Of a stretch of 64,000 nt of DNA, positions 27,501 to 35,612 are shown in pieces. The notes below the pieces were generated by a model, which saw only the letters and a list, made by a program, of their open reading frames with translations, was not told where the DNA came from and ran no database searches. The stretch lies in assembly GCA_017303935.1 (NCBI GenBank), contig JAFLBD010000002.1, forward strand, positions 62,001-126,000, given 5' to 3'. The DNA is from Armatimonadota bacterium (GTDB lineage Bacteria; Armatimonadota; Fimbriimonadia; Fimbriimonadales; Fimbriimonadaceae). The position numbers were made by a program, and so were the translations under genes. Position 1 is the first letter of the stretch, and every line of letters starts with the position of its first letter.

Positions 27501-29021
27501 TCGCTTGAAAAGGATGCCTTCTCTGTCGAAGGGCGGTTCCAAGCGCGAGGATTCACGGGCCAGATTCGCGGCAGTGGCCCAGTGGAAGCTCTGTCGACTC
27601 AAGAGAAAGCGAATTCAAACAACTCGCTTCGGCTACAGGCCAATCTCGACGCCCGGCCGATTGCAGACTTCAAGGATCTTCTCGGGGCGATTGATCTGGA
27701 GAAAAGCCGCGGTGTCGTCGGAGGCGGACTCACCCTCCAAGGCACTCTTTCGGACTACACACTTGATGGGGGCGTGACTTTCGGTGGAACGCCGACCGAA
27801 TCGGCCAAGATCGCGTTTCGCAATGCAGCGACAGAGATTCTTGACCCCAGTTTTAGCCTGAACGCCAGTAAAGACACGATTTCGATCACGGGTAGAGCCA
27901 CCAGTAGTCGCGGCGGCGATGTATCGCTCGCGGCGAGCACGCCATTCCGATTGCCAGAAGACAATGCGAGTTCGGATTGGTACAAAAATCTTCCAATTCT
28001 TGGCTCGATACGGATCAACAATTTTAGAGTCTCGGAGGGCGAAGCCATCAAGAACAACTTGATCGAATCCACCATCGCTTCTCAGAATTTAGAAATTCGT
28101 GGCTCCATCGGCGAGCCTGAAATCTCAGGGGACCTTGCAGTGGCAGGCACCCAGTTCGATATCCCCGAATTTAAATCAAACGGTGATCCATTCTCTCCAC
28201 CGGTGAATCCAAAGTTCGCGCTCAGCCTCACCTCGGTCGATCCACTCATCATTCGCACCGGAACTGCGATGATTGCGGCTAATGGCAGCGGAAGGCTGGA
28301 CGGCACGTTGATGACCCCGATCGCAACCGGAACACTAACCGTTAAGAACGGAGTGCTAAAGCTTCCCAATGCGCGGATCAATCTTGAAGAAGGGGGCTCT
28401 ATTGGAGTCAACTACCGCGGAATGTCGAACGGCGAAAGCGACATGTCTGTTCCGGTCAGCATCAGCGGGCGCACCAACGTCACCGCTCGGCGCGGTACAC
28501 AGAGTTACGAACGATACGACGTCACGATCTATGTGACTGGTGACCTGCTAAAGACAGGTGATCTCAACCTGATTGGTCAAAGCGATCCGCCAGATCTTTC
28601 CAGCGCTGAAATTCTCGCGCTCCTCGGGCAGAAGGACCTACTGGAAGCTCTTGCGACTGGCGCGAGGGACACACGTTCAAGCGAATTCCGCGACGCCTTG
28701 ATAGGACTCGTGGTGCCAAGCCTCACCGACCAATTCACCAGTTCGCTAGCCCAAGCGTTCAAGCTGGACTACTTTGCGGTGGAATACAACCCGTTCGAAG
28801 GCGTGGTGGTTAGCGGTGCGAAGTCGATCAATCGCTTCCTTACATTGCAGGGCCGGCGGCAGGTCACTGCGAAGAACGCATTTGAAAAGACAAAGTACGA
28901 ACTCAAGCTCGTTTATCGAATTCCTTCGAAGAACGTGCTGCTGAGTCGGGCGAGATTCGGTCTCAGTACCGACCAAGACCGTCCTTGGCGCATCACGATT
29001 GAATACTCCTTCCGTCCATAA
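24504..29021 (+). CDS. tamB: TamB-like AsmA-superfamily envelope protein
   Basis: A 1505-residue protein with an N-terminal membrane anchor (TLVLPPLLLGAWAAIYFF) and very long beta-rich sequence of repeated xGxxxx-type strands. This is typical of TamB/YhdP bridge proteins that carry phospholipid or help insert outer-membrane proteins. The C-terminal DUF490 domain is clear: GTLTVKNGVLKLPNARINLEEGGSIGVNYRG, LIGQSDPPDLSSAEILALLG, AQAFKLDYFAVEYNPFEG and YRIPSKNVLLSRARFGL. The gene precedes bamA, as tamB precedes or follows Omp85 genes elsewhere. The ATG at 24504 is preferred because the alternative TTG lies in a terminator stem. Four window palindromes lie in its first third. Confidence 0.88.
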   Translation: MGPLNRITKRLAGLSANTLVLPPLLLGAWAAIYFFETYNFISAPGLGANFEYESAKGKVKVRAKSYSFDAKAQRLEALGLRIEDPAGKIIASARRVVVLRETTGNVHVEAFGVLGDITRFKDGSFSFDSILPKPTEEKGPENAVTVVVHEANLKYTDESRSKVLRMNISVDELEALGAGNNWLAKGKVSIPGSGTFPARFLVADDQSAQADLFLKNTTIDPILPLIERYLPNGETLPFSGKGITASGKLQVDAAARLAPKFYGSISLVANQLVNNEIIAQSVRSNLNLYGQRTVFRGDAILNRAKVQVEQGSLDWTKQMRVVAQLKSEFGSLNDLPEIAKRRIPKEVKGNRFSARVLVGYDPTSWSIDGDLSATDIGYGTTTITNPLVKFAGGASGVSATLIKGKLNNSAVTAAVQFEPRTQKYRGLANLKRANLQQLARNSRLPLSGSGDVHLIFEGSPKSTQLWAGSNGEARYKLDSGKTISGKYIARLQGTPNQLDLNRLVISSPNGEIAAKGKISLSKQSLDLTVIGTGINIAAFAPDIEGKGYLSGELKGKFTDPTFESKVELINIQSGETALPWVRFVASGNQHRIAFEGLSAQYGFTQFTGKGTYDPKSSRIAGTFEAPAIQIAEFSQGQAAGLVKLSEGKFSGTLKSPSATAKLTGGPLAFYGASLQGLSADLSFQKDTVSIQGGRVTVADGDQEGALSLNGKYSLANRDGNLNAWWKDIPIRPIAQFDDRFAFKGQSSGESKLTIQNGNIASGNVKTGFKDLFVNGQATGSGSFEANVNNGEWLASGSVGSIERFLMLNQVQVDKNANVKGNLVAFNIDGRNLLQLAKPLWEDADPDAKRILNDLSGNFSGGGTFEWKNDDLGIAFNEVTLSEIQLGTRAAGQIQGDFSRSDKAWQIANLAWKTDEQIVKGGAKIADNGQLTASLEASNFDLNWLNAINSKVPPIAAKLDTSIEIGGSIESPTGRGSAKITSILKGTDTAEPPTLDLFDVSLEKDAFSVEGRFQARGFTGQIRGSGPVEALSTQEKANSNNSLRLQANLDARPIADFKDLLGAIDLEKSRGVVGGGLTLQGTLSDYTLDGGVTFGGTPTESAKIAFRNAATEILDPSFSLNASKDTISITGRATSSRGGDVSLAASTPFRLPEDNASSDWYKNLPILGSIRINNFRVSEGEAIKNNLIESTIASQNLEIRGSIGEPEISGDLAVAGTQFDIPEFKSNGDPFSPPVNPKFALSLTSVDPLIIRTGTAMIAANGSGRLDGTLMTPIATGTLTVKNGVLKLPNARINLEEGGSIGVNYRGMSNGESDMSVPVSISGRTNVTARRGTQSYERYDVTIYVTGDLLKTGDLNLIGQSDPPDLSSAEILALLGQKDLLEALATGARDTRSSEFRDALIGLVVPSLTDQFTSSLAQAFKLDYFAVEYNPFEGVVVSGAKSINRFLTLQGRRQVTAKNAFEKTKYELKLVYRIPSKNVLLSRARFGLSTDQDRPWRITIEYSFRP
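25191..26035. repeat. Cluster of four interspersed palindromes in tamB
   Basis: Copies are 25191-25204 (TTACCAAATGGTGA), 25310-25323 (TAACCAATTGGTTA), 25655-25668 (TAACCCTTTGGTGA) and 26022-26035 (TCACCAAATGGTGA). They encode LPNGE, NQLVN, NPLVK and SPNGE, thus two codon phases in one gene with no propeller fold. Confidence 0.87.
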
Positions 29022-29108
29022 TGCAGGTACACCGTACAAATATCGGCAGTGCATGATAACGTCCTTTGGTGGCGGCCGTCTAAACTACCGTAATCGGAGG
29101 GATTAGTT

Positions 29109-30881
29109 TTGACAAAAGGAGTTGGTTCTTTTCTGTTTTTAGCTTTGGCCGTCGCTACTTATGGCCAAAGTGCAGTGATTAAGGAAATCGTCGTTCGAGG
29201 GAACGAGCGAGTTCAATCGGAGGCGATTCGCGCGGCAATGCGTTCCGCCGAAGGTCGCCCGTATATTGAAAGCGAACTCGAGCGCGATCGGCAAAGCCTT
29301 TACAATTTGGGTGTTTTCAAGGATGTTAAGATCTTTGGCCGACCTCTCAATGACACTGAAGTTCAAGTGATCGTTGATGTCGCCGAAAACCCAGTGATCA
29401 AGGAGATCAGCGTCATTGGAAACTCGGTCATCAAAACCGAAGACATCTTGAAAGTGGTCACTCAGCAAAAGGATCAATTGCTGAATCTGAACTCTCGCCG
29501 ACCGACGGCAGACGCCATCCGGGCGCTTTACGATTCGAAGGGGTACTTCGCTGAAGTTGACTTCCCAACAAATCCGGATCAGCCTGGCTCGATGGTCATT
29601 ATGGTGATCGAGACCACCGTCAACGACATCGTCATCACCGGACTTACACGAACTCGAAAGCGAGTACTTGACCGACTCATCAAGACGGAAATTGGCAAGC
29701 CGCTCAACGAAGTCACCTGGGCAAACGATTTCCGACGCGTGAACAGCACTCAGTGGTTTGAGCGCGTCCAACCGGGCATTCGGCCCGCGCAAGAAATCGG
29801 TAAGGTCGATCTGCTGCTGGACTTGAAAGAAACGCGTACCGCACGGTTTGACGTAGGTGTCGCGTTGGACCCTCGGAGCAAGCTCGCTGGCACGTTCCGA
29901 ATTAGCGATACCAACTTCCGCGGTCAAGGTCAAACCTTCGGTGCCAGCCTCCAGCAGGATACTTTTGGAAGTGGTGCGAGCGCTACGCTCGACTTCACAG
30001 ACCCGTTTTACGACCGGTTTGACACCACGATGACGGCGCAGGTTTACAGCCGCGTCAACAACTACTTTGCCGATTTCGGTACTGGAAGCTCACTGAACTC
30101 GGACGAGCGATTCGACGAACGACGAACCGGCGCGTCGCTCAGCTTTACTCGGCCGATCAAAGGGATCGACTTCACCCTAGGCACCCAATTTGATACGGTC
30201 GAAGCCGTCAACCTCAGCCTTAGGAATCCGACCTACGTTCGCCAAGATGGTCAGGTCACCAAGTTCTTGATTCAGGCCTCTCGAGATCGCCGAGACGTTC
30301 CGCTCGATCCGTTCGAGGGTGATTATTTCCGTGCGAGCATCGAACCTGGCATTAGCAAGATCAACAAGATTGGCGGCGAGGTAGCCAGCTACACCGATGC
30401 TCTCGGTACGAATTCGTTCATGCGAACTACCGTCGAGTACAAGGCGTTTTTCAGCAAGCGACCCGCAGATCGGCGCAAGCTGAGCGACCCACGCCCAGTC
30501 CTCGCCACCCGAGCTCGGTTTGGCACCATCACCGGCACCGTTCCGTTCTACGAGCAACTGTTCGTGGGAGGATCGGATTCATTGCGCGGGTATCCGGATC
30601 AGCGATTCTGGGGCAAAACCGCGCTTTCTGGATCGCTCGAAATGCGCATCCCAGCGCCAGGCACAGACGCACTGACCATGGTCGGGTTTATCGACTATGG
30701 CGGAGCATGGGGCGGCTATTCCGGAATTTCAACATTTGATCAGAGTTCTGCGTTCAAAATGCATTTGGGCTACGGCGCGGGGCTCGGATTCCGTACTCCT
30801 CTCGGGCTTATCCGAGTTGACTTTGGTTTCACGCCAGAAGGCAAATCTCGAACTCACTTCACCGTAGGTGGCACGTTCTAA
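29109..30881 (+). CDS. bamA: BamA/Omp85 outer-membrane assembly protein
   Basis: A 590-residue Omp85 protein. The start is TTG at 29109, supported by CGGAGGG about 10 bases upstream. After the signal peptide (to about residue 20, ending TYGQ), three POTRA domains can be traced: IKEIVVRGNERVQSEAIRAAM, IKEISVIGNSVIKTEDILKVV and VNDIVITGLTRTRKRVLDRLI. A 16-strand barrel follows, carrying GGSDSLRGYPDQRFWG (the conserved [V/I]RG[F/Y] loop 6 motif is RGY here) and ending in VGGTF with a C-terminal aromatic residue. It inserts beta-barrel proteins into the outer membrane. With three POTRA domains it is shorter than proteobacterial BamA (five). Confidence 0.94.
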   Translation: MTKGVGSFLFLALAVATYGQSAVIKEIVVRGNERVQSEAIRAAMRSAEGRPYIESELERDRQSLYNLGVFKDVKIFGRPLNDTEVQVIVDVAENPVIKEISVIGNSVIKTEDILKVVTQQKDQLLNLNSRRPTADAIRALYDSKGYFAEVDFPTNPDQPGSMVIMVIETTVNDIVITGLTRTRKRVLDRLIKTEIGKPLNEVTWANDFRRVNSTQWFERVQPGIRPAQEIGKVDLLLDLKETRTARFDVGVALDPRSKLAGTFRISDTNFRGQGQTFGASLQQDTFGSGASATLDFTDPFYDRFDTTMTAQVYSRVNNYFADFGTGSSLNSDERFDERRTGASLSFTRPIKGIDFTLGTQFDTVEAVNLSLRNPTYVRQDGQVTKFLIQASRDRRDVPLDPFEGDYFRASIEPGISKINKIGGEVASYTDALGTNSFMRTTVEYKAFFSKRPADRRKLSDPRPVLATRARFGTITGTVPFYEQLFVGGSDSLRGYPDQRFWGKTALSGSLEMRIPAPGTDALTMVGFIDYGGAWGGYSGISTFDQSSAFKMHLGYGAGLGFRTPLGLIRVDFGFTPEGKSRTHFTVGGTF

Positions 30882-30891
30882 ACTCATCAAC

Positions 30892-31536
30892 ATGAAAAAC
30901 ACATCAAACTTCTTCAAAACGTACATGGGCTGGGTTGTCGCCGCCTCCATGATGGTCTTCTTCGTCGGTTCTGGTTTCCAGCCTGCACAAGAAAAGACGG
31001 GCGTCGTTGACCTTAACAAGGTCATCCAAGAATCCAATCTCGGCAAGCAAAATTCAACCAAGTTGAACAATGCACTCGCCGTCCGCCGTGGACTGCTGGA
31101 CTTCGTTACCACTTACCCGGTGGTCACGATGGAGCAAGCCAACCGGCTCAAAACACTGACGCTCAAGGATCCTCAAACCGACGCTGACAAGAAAGAAATC
31201 GACAAAATTAAGGCGGATGTTCTGGATTCGGATAAGCGACGAGCCGAACTGATGACACGGCAAAACCTCACCGAAGCTGATCGACGACAAATCGCCGAGT
31301 ACTCTCAGCGAGCAGATGCAGCAGAACAGCTGGCAGCTGCGTGGGATCGTGAATTCAGCAGCGACTTGAGCAATCTGCGCGAAGAACTGCAACAGCAGAC
31401 CATCGATCAAGCCAAGGCCTCGCTCGCCGCTGTCGCCAAGCAACAAGGTTTCACTACCGTGCTAGAAACCACCGTGGCTCCATACGGCGCAAACGACTTG
31501 ACGACCCCAACGATCGCCGCGCTCAACAAGCGCTGA
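30892..31536 (+). CDS. OmpH/Skp-like periplasmic chaperone
   Basis: 214 residues from the ATG at 30892. A signal or anchor segment (WVVAASMMVFFVGSGFQPAQ) is followed by the Skp-type start TGVVDLNKVIQESNLGKQ. Long charged helices (KEIDKIKADVLDSDKRRAEL, RQIAEYSQRADAAEQLAAAW) form the tentacle coiled coil and return strands. Skp holds unfolded outer-membrane proteins on their way to BamA, and the position directly after bamA is the usual one. A strong terminator follows. Confidence 0.85.
   Translation: MKNTSNFFKTYMGWVVAASMMVFFVGSGFQPAQEKTGVVDLNKVIQESNLGKQNSTKLNNALAVRRGLLDFVTTYPVVTMEQANRLKTLTLKDPQTDADKKEIDKIKADVLDSDKRRAELMTRQNLTEADRRQIAEYSQRADAAEQLAAAWDREFSSDLSNLREELQQQTIDQAKASLAAVAKQQGFTTVLETTVAPYGANDLTTPTIAALNKR
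31113..31126. repeat. Possible isolated palindrome copy
   Basis: TTACCCGGTGGTCA matches TNACCNNNNGGTNA, but its centre is GC-rich unlike most copies. It may be a chance match. Confidence 0.35.
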
Positions 31537-31544
31537 ATCCGTTT

Positions 31545-31582
31545 AATGCCACCGAGTCCATTCAAACTCGGTGGCATTTTCT
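31545..31582 (+). terminator. Strong terminator between skp-like gene and lipoprotein gene
   Basis: AATGCCACCGAGT (31545-31557) pairs perfectly with ACTCGGTGGCATT (31566-31578), followed by TTCTT. The next start codon (31589) lies only about 7 bases after the tail, leaving no room for a separate promoter and little for a ribosome site. Confidence 0.9.
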
Positions 31583-31588
31583 TGAACC

Positions 31589-32575
31589 ATGTCCCGAAAA
31601 TGGACACTTTTGATCTGCGCCTGCATCTCGTTGGGCGGGTGCCTCAGTCATAAACCAGAAGCGGTTTATGTCGATATCAACGCGCTAAAGAAGAACTTGC
31701 CAGGAACCTCGGCTGTCGCCGCTACGAACTCAAATCAACCCGGTTCGTCATCTGGCTCCATCCCCGGGACGTCTTCAACAACCATCTTCCTGGGTCTTTC
31801 CGAAACACAGATTGGCGATCAGCTGGAACAGCTCAAGCAAAATCAAGACAAGGCCATCCAGATCATTTTCAAGCAGCGCTTGCTCGTGCTGAATCAAGAA
31901 ATCGACTCGGCCATCGCCGCGTTCGAAAAGCAAGCGGAACCCACCCACAAAGCACTGCTTGACGATGCCGTCGAACGGACCCGAATTCCATTTGATAAAT
32001 ACGCGCCCCAAATCGGCAAGCGGGCGATTGAATTGACAACCCTGGTTGGATTTCCCGATCCAAAAACGAATCCGCCCGAAGGAGATGATCCACAATCCAA
32101 CCGCATTCGAACCAGAACCCAGGCTCTCCGGGCAGAGATTCAAGACCTCAACCGAAGCTATGAACTTGAGAGGCAGGCAATTTTAGAAAGCGCGTTCCAA
32201 GCGATCTCTGATGATTTGCGAAAGATTCGAAACAACGCCGCCACGGTTCGCCAGCAGGAATCCATCAAGCTCCTTGCCGAACTCAGGAAGATCGCAAAGT
32301 CGACCACAGAATCCATCTCCACGAGCAGCTTAAGCGGAAAATCCGATCGATTCCAATCCGTACCGCCGAAATCGATCGAGATCAAAGGCAAAGCGGGCGA
32401 GCCAATCACAATCCCCGAATTGCCAAAGTCGACAAGCTCGGACTGGTCAGCTGAGAGAATGGCGAAACTGTTCGCAACGTCCAAAGGGTACATCTTGGTA
32501 GACTCCCCATCGAAAGGGCGCGATGCGACCGCCGAATGTCGCGAATGGATGACCGTGCAATGGAGTGGACGCTAG
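31589..32575 (+). CDS. Lipoprotein with coiled-coil region, unknown function
   Basis: A 328-residue protein with a lipoprotein signal (MSRKWTLLICACISLGGC; lipobox LGGC, Cys18). A Ser/Pro/Gly tether is followed by charged helical stretches from about residue 70 to 240 (IGDQLEQLKQNQDKAIQIIF, IRTRTQALRAEIQDLNRSYEL) that should form a coiled coil. The C-terminus is EWMTVQWSGR. Placed between a Skp-like chaperone and lpxD, it may belong to outer-membrane assembly, perhaps another Skp-like factor, but I recognise no family. Its end overlaps the lpxD start. The gene begins just after a terminator hairpin, so its expression probably depends on read-through. Confidence 0.72.
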   Translation: MSRKWTLLICACISLGGCLSHKPEAVYVDINALKKNLPGTSAVAATNSNQPGSSSGSIPGTSSTTIFLGLSETQIGDQLEQLKQNQDKAIQIIFKQRLLVLNQEIDSAIAAFEKQAEPTHKALLDDAVERTRIPFDKYAPQIGKRAIELTTLVGFPDPKTNPPEGDDPQSNRIRTRTQALRAEIQDLNRSYELERQAILESAFQAISDDLRKIRNNAATVRQQESIKLLAELRKIAKSTTESISTSSLSGKSDRFQSVPPKSIEIKGKAGEPITIPELPKSTSSDWSAERMAKLFATSKGYILVDSPSKGRDATAECREWMTVQWSGR

Positions 32576-33582
32576 CACAGATCGCCGAGATCATCGGCGG
32601 AGAATTGAATGGACCGCCTGACCTCAAGGTTGCGCGCCTTGTCCCCGTGCATCAGGCGTTTCCAGAAGGAATTTCATTCGCAGAAGACGATAGCTTTCTA
32701 GAAAAGGCGATCCAAAACGGGATTGGCGCGATCCTCATCAAGCCTGATATGGATGCACGTGGCATCCCTTCCATAAAGGTCGGTTCGCCTCGCCTAGCAT
32801 TCGCAAAACTCCTCGCGATCTCTCAGCGGCCAGTTCCATTCGAAATCGGAATTCATCCCCAAGCAACCGTTCACCCCTCGGCAAACGTCAGTCCGACTGC
32901 CAGCATCGGCGCAGGTGCCAGAGTCGGCGCAAATTCAAGCGTGGGCGCAGGCTGCATTCTGTACCCAAATTCGGTCATCGGCGACAATTGCCACTTGGGC
33001 GAATCTGTGATTCTCCACCCAGGGGTCGTCCTGGTCCAAGATGTCACGATCGGAGATCGCACGATCATTCACGCCAATTCAGTAATCGGCGCCGACGGAT
33101 TTGGCTACTATCATGATGGCACTAGGCGGGTCAAAATCCCGCAGGTCGGCGGTGTACGAATTGGAGCAGATGTCGAAATCGGCGCTTGCACCTGTGTGGA
33201 CCGCGCGATGTGCGGAGACACGATCATCGGAGATGGCACCAAACTCGATAACTTGGTCCAAATCGCCCACAACGATGTGGTGGGGAGCCATACCGTCATT
33301 GCTGGTCACACTTCACTAGCCGGATCTGTAACCGTGGGGGACCATGTCACTATCGGCGGTCAGGCGGCGATCAAAGAACAAGTCAAGATCACAGACCGCG
33401 TCGCAATGGGCGGTCGAACTGGCGTGATGCAAGACATCGATCAGCCAGGAGAGTATTTCGGTACTCCTGCAGTTCCGGTCCGCGAAGAACTTCGTCGTAT
33501 GGCCGCGCTTCGCCAACTGCCGGATTTGCTCAAGCGCGTCAAGGACCTCGAGCGTGAACTGGAGAAGCTCAAACAGCCATGA
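32560..33582 (+). CDS. lpxD: UDP-3-O-acylglucosamine N-acyltransferase
   Basis: 340 residues from the ATG at 32560 (MEWTLAQIAEIIGGELNGPP, matching the family N-terminus); a start at 32536 would add eight residues. The N-terminal uridine-binding domain is followed by a left-handed parallel beta-helix of hexapeptide repeats (residues about 105-300, e.g. VHPSANVSPTASIGAGARVG). The catalytic histidine region is LVQIAHNDVVGSHTVIAGHTSLAGS, and a C-terminal helix ends the protein. It adds the N-linked acyl chain in lipid A synthesis. It overlaps the preceding lipoprotein gene by 16 bases and lpxC by ATGA. Confidence 0.96.
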   Translation: MEWTLAQIAEIIGGELNGPPDLKVARLVPVHQAFPEGISFAEDDSFLEKAIQNGIGAILIKPDMDARGIPSIKVGSPRLAFAKLLAISQRPVPFEIGIHPQATVHPSANVSPTASIGAGARVGANSSVGAGCILYPNSVIGDNCHLGESVILHPGVVLVQDVTIGDRTIIHANSVIGADGFGYYHDGTRRVKIPQVGGVRIGADVEIGACTCVDRAMCGDTIIGDGTKLDNLVQIAHNDVVGSHTVIAGHTSLAGSVTVGDHVTIGGQAAIKEQVKITDRVAMGGRTGVMQDIDQPGEYFGTPAVPVREELRRMAALRQLPDLLKRVKDLERELEKLKQP

Positions 33583-34400
33583 AGCCACGGGAGTTTGAGC
33601 GGCTTTCGCCACGGGTGGAAATTGAACTTGAAGGACCCGGGCTCCACACCGGTGCGAGTTGCAGCGTGCTCATCGCTCCAGGCAAGAACGGAATTCGGTT
33701 TTCGGATGGTGAGCGGTGGTTTAAGGCATCACCAGAGAACGTGACTGACACCCGAAGGAGTACGATGCTCGGCACGATCTCCACGATCGAGCACCTGATG
33801 AGCGCCTTTGCAGGGTTGGGGGTCACCGACGCCGATGTGTTGGTGAAAGGCGGTGAGTTGCCAGCCGCTGATGGATGCTCACAGCCCTATACACGTGCAT
33901 TACTTGAAGTCGGAATGACCTACCAAGGCGTCCTTGTGGCTACTCCACCTTTTTCGCGCGTGTACGACAAGACTGAAGATCACAGCATTGCCGTCGCGGT
34001 CGGCAATGGCCACTGGCGGTACGACTACATCAACGGCACGGAATGGCCCAGACTCCAGAGCTTCGAAATCGAACTGAGCCCCGAATCCTACATGCGTGAA
34101 GTCGCGCCCGCTCGAACCTTTGGCCTCGAAGAAGAATTGCCCATCATCCGGCAAGCAGGTTTGGCACGTGGACTCGATGAGAACTCCGCCCTCGTGATCG
34201 GGACTTCGGGCTATCTCAATGCAAGCCGCTTTGACGATGAACCTGCACGCCACAAATTACTAGATCTGATCGGCGATCTGTACCTCTCTGGGTTTCCGAT
34301 TCTCGGGCTAGATGTTATCGGCGAGAAGAGTGGACACCGTGCGCATGTCGGAGCAGCGGCAAAGCTCGTCCAGCATTGTAAAGTCGAGCTGTTGAGCTAG
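33579..34400 (+). CDS. lpxC: UDP-3-O-acyl-N-acetylglucosamine deacetylase
   Basis: 273 residues; the zinc enzyme of the committed step of lipid A synthesis. It begins with the family motif VEIELEGPGLHTGASCSVLI. STIEHLMSAFAGLG carries the Glu/His pair of the active site. ARHKLLDLIGDLYLSG carries the second zinc His and the Asp, and SGHRAHVGAAAKLVQH the catalytic His. It is shorter than the roughly 305 residues of E. coli LpxC. The pair lpxD-lpxC shows that this organism makes lipid A. The gene ends 4 bases into the convergent nitroreductase gene. Confidence 0.95.
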   Translation: MKPREFERLSPRVEIELEGPGLHTGASCSVLIAPGKNGIRFSDGERWFKASPENVTDTRRSTMLGTISTIEHLMSAFAGLGVTDADVLVKGGELPAADGCSQPYTRALLEVGMTYQGVLVATPPFSRVYDKTEDHSIAVAVGNGHWRYDYINGTEWPRLQSFEIELSPESYMREVAPARTFGLEEELPIIRQAGLARGLDENSALVIGTSGYLNASRFDDEPARHKLLDLIGDLYLSGFPILGLDVIGEKSGHRAHVGAAAKLVQHCKVELLS

Positions 34401-35149
34401 CGGACGCCAAATCCGATCGAAATCAGAAATTCCTTTAGGGTTTCTCGTCCTTCCAGATTTGGACTACTGATCCGCTTTGAAGAGTGAGTGCGCCAGCTGG
34501 TTCCGAGTCCGCGCCTGGCATAAAAAGGCTCCATTCGCTGGTCATAGTCCCCGATCCCAGCTTCTGGATCATAGCTTTCCTTGAACCAGACCACTTTTTG
34601 GCTCAGTCGAGGCTTGACGCTTGGCAATCGGTCTAGATCGGGATATCCCAGGCAGAGGCCAAATGGGGAAAATGTTCCTTCTGGGAGTCCCAGCAACGCC
34701 CTAATTTCCGACGGATGGTTCCGCATTGCGCCGATATAACAAACGCCCAATCCGGCCGATTCAGCCGCGCAGACAAACCGTTCTGCCGCCAATGCGACAT
34801 CGATGTACGCCATCAGCGCAAATTCTGTGTAGTCCAGTGATTCGGCTGTTCCATCGACTTGCCATGAGGCTTGGCGGATTCGATGATGGTCTGCAATAAA
34901 GGCAAAAAACCATGGCGCGTGATGCACCTGATCCTGGTCTGAACAAAATTCGGCGATCTTCTTGCGCCGCGCGGCATCTTGTACGGAGACAATCGACCAA
35001 AGCTGTAAATTGCTGCTTGTCGATGCCGATTGCGCAGCAGCAACTAATCCGGAGATCAGAGATTCTGGTACCGGCTCATCCGAGAACTTACGAACCGATC
35101 GATGCGACCAGAATGCTGAGAAATCTGGGACATCTTCTGGAAGAGTGGC
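34397..35149 (-). pseudogene. Nitroreductase-family flavoprotein lacking a start codon
   Basis: The reading frame from 35149 down to 34397 encodes a nitroreductase (FMN-dependent NAD(P)H oxidoreductase, NfsA/YcnD type). FWSHRSVRKFSDEPVPESLI and AAAQSASTSSNLQLWS are the FMN-binding N-terminal half. ERFVCAAESAGLGVCYIGAM and LGLPEGTFSPFGLCLGYPD follow. The frame is closed upstream by TGA at 35150-35152, and no ATG, GTG or TTG occurs until a GTG at 34927, which would delete the FMN-binding half. An ATG overlapping that TGA lies in a different frame. Either a one-base change near 35130-35155 disabled the gene, an unusual start is used, or the sequence has an error there. The rest of the frame is intact. 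Confidence 0.7.
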
Positions 35150-35195
35150 TCATAGCGGCTACTCCAGATTTCAGCCGCAGATTCCTGCCCTGGCA

Positions 35196-35612
35196 TTACG
35201 GCCTTCCGGAAGGAACCGATAAAGTGAAGTTGGCAGTGCCAGAAACGGCTCCACCGCTATAGTTAAAGACTCCTATGATCCCGCTCGAGGTCTTCGTCAT
35301 TGTGCCGTGGACAGACGTGTAATCTTGCCCGGTGGTGAAGTCCACGGTTACGTTGAACGTGCCTTCCCGATCTACCGTGCCAGTGACGGTTCCACTCACG
35401 CCGTCCGAGATTCTGGAAGTCGTTCCAGTGATCACACCGAGCCGCGAAACGTTAATGTCAAACGAGCCACCTTCGGTCGTGCTAGTGTCGTCCCACGGTC
35501 CGACCCACGAACCCATGTAGGCGCTATCGACGTTGGCATTGAACAGTTCGCCGCCGCAACCAGATAGGGATGCGGCAACGAACAATGGAGCTAAGAACCG
35601 AGCCGCTTTCAT
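35196..35612 (-). CDS. Small beta-rich lipoprotein
   Basis: A 138-residue protein with a lipoprotein signal (MKAARFLAPLFVAASLSGC; lipobox LSGC, Cys19). A compact domain of repeated Gly/Thr/Ser-rich strands follows (GSFDINVSRLGVITGTTSRI, GTVTGTVDREGTFNVTVDF), resembling small beta-barrel or lipocalin-like lipoproteins. I recognise no family. It overlaps the secretin gene by ATGA (35609-35612), so it is the last gene of pil operon 2. A pilotin-like role for the secretin is a plausible guess from position only; known pilotins are mostly helical. Confidence 0.7.
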   Translation of the reverse strand: MKAARFLAPLFVAASLSGCGGELFNANVDSAYMGSWVGPWDDTSTTEGGSFDINVSRLGVITGTTSRISDGVSGTVTGTVDREGTFNVTVDFTTGQDYTSVHGTMTKTSSGIIGVFNYSGGAVSGTANFTLSVPSGRP

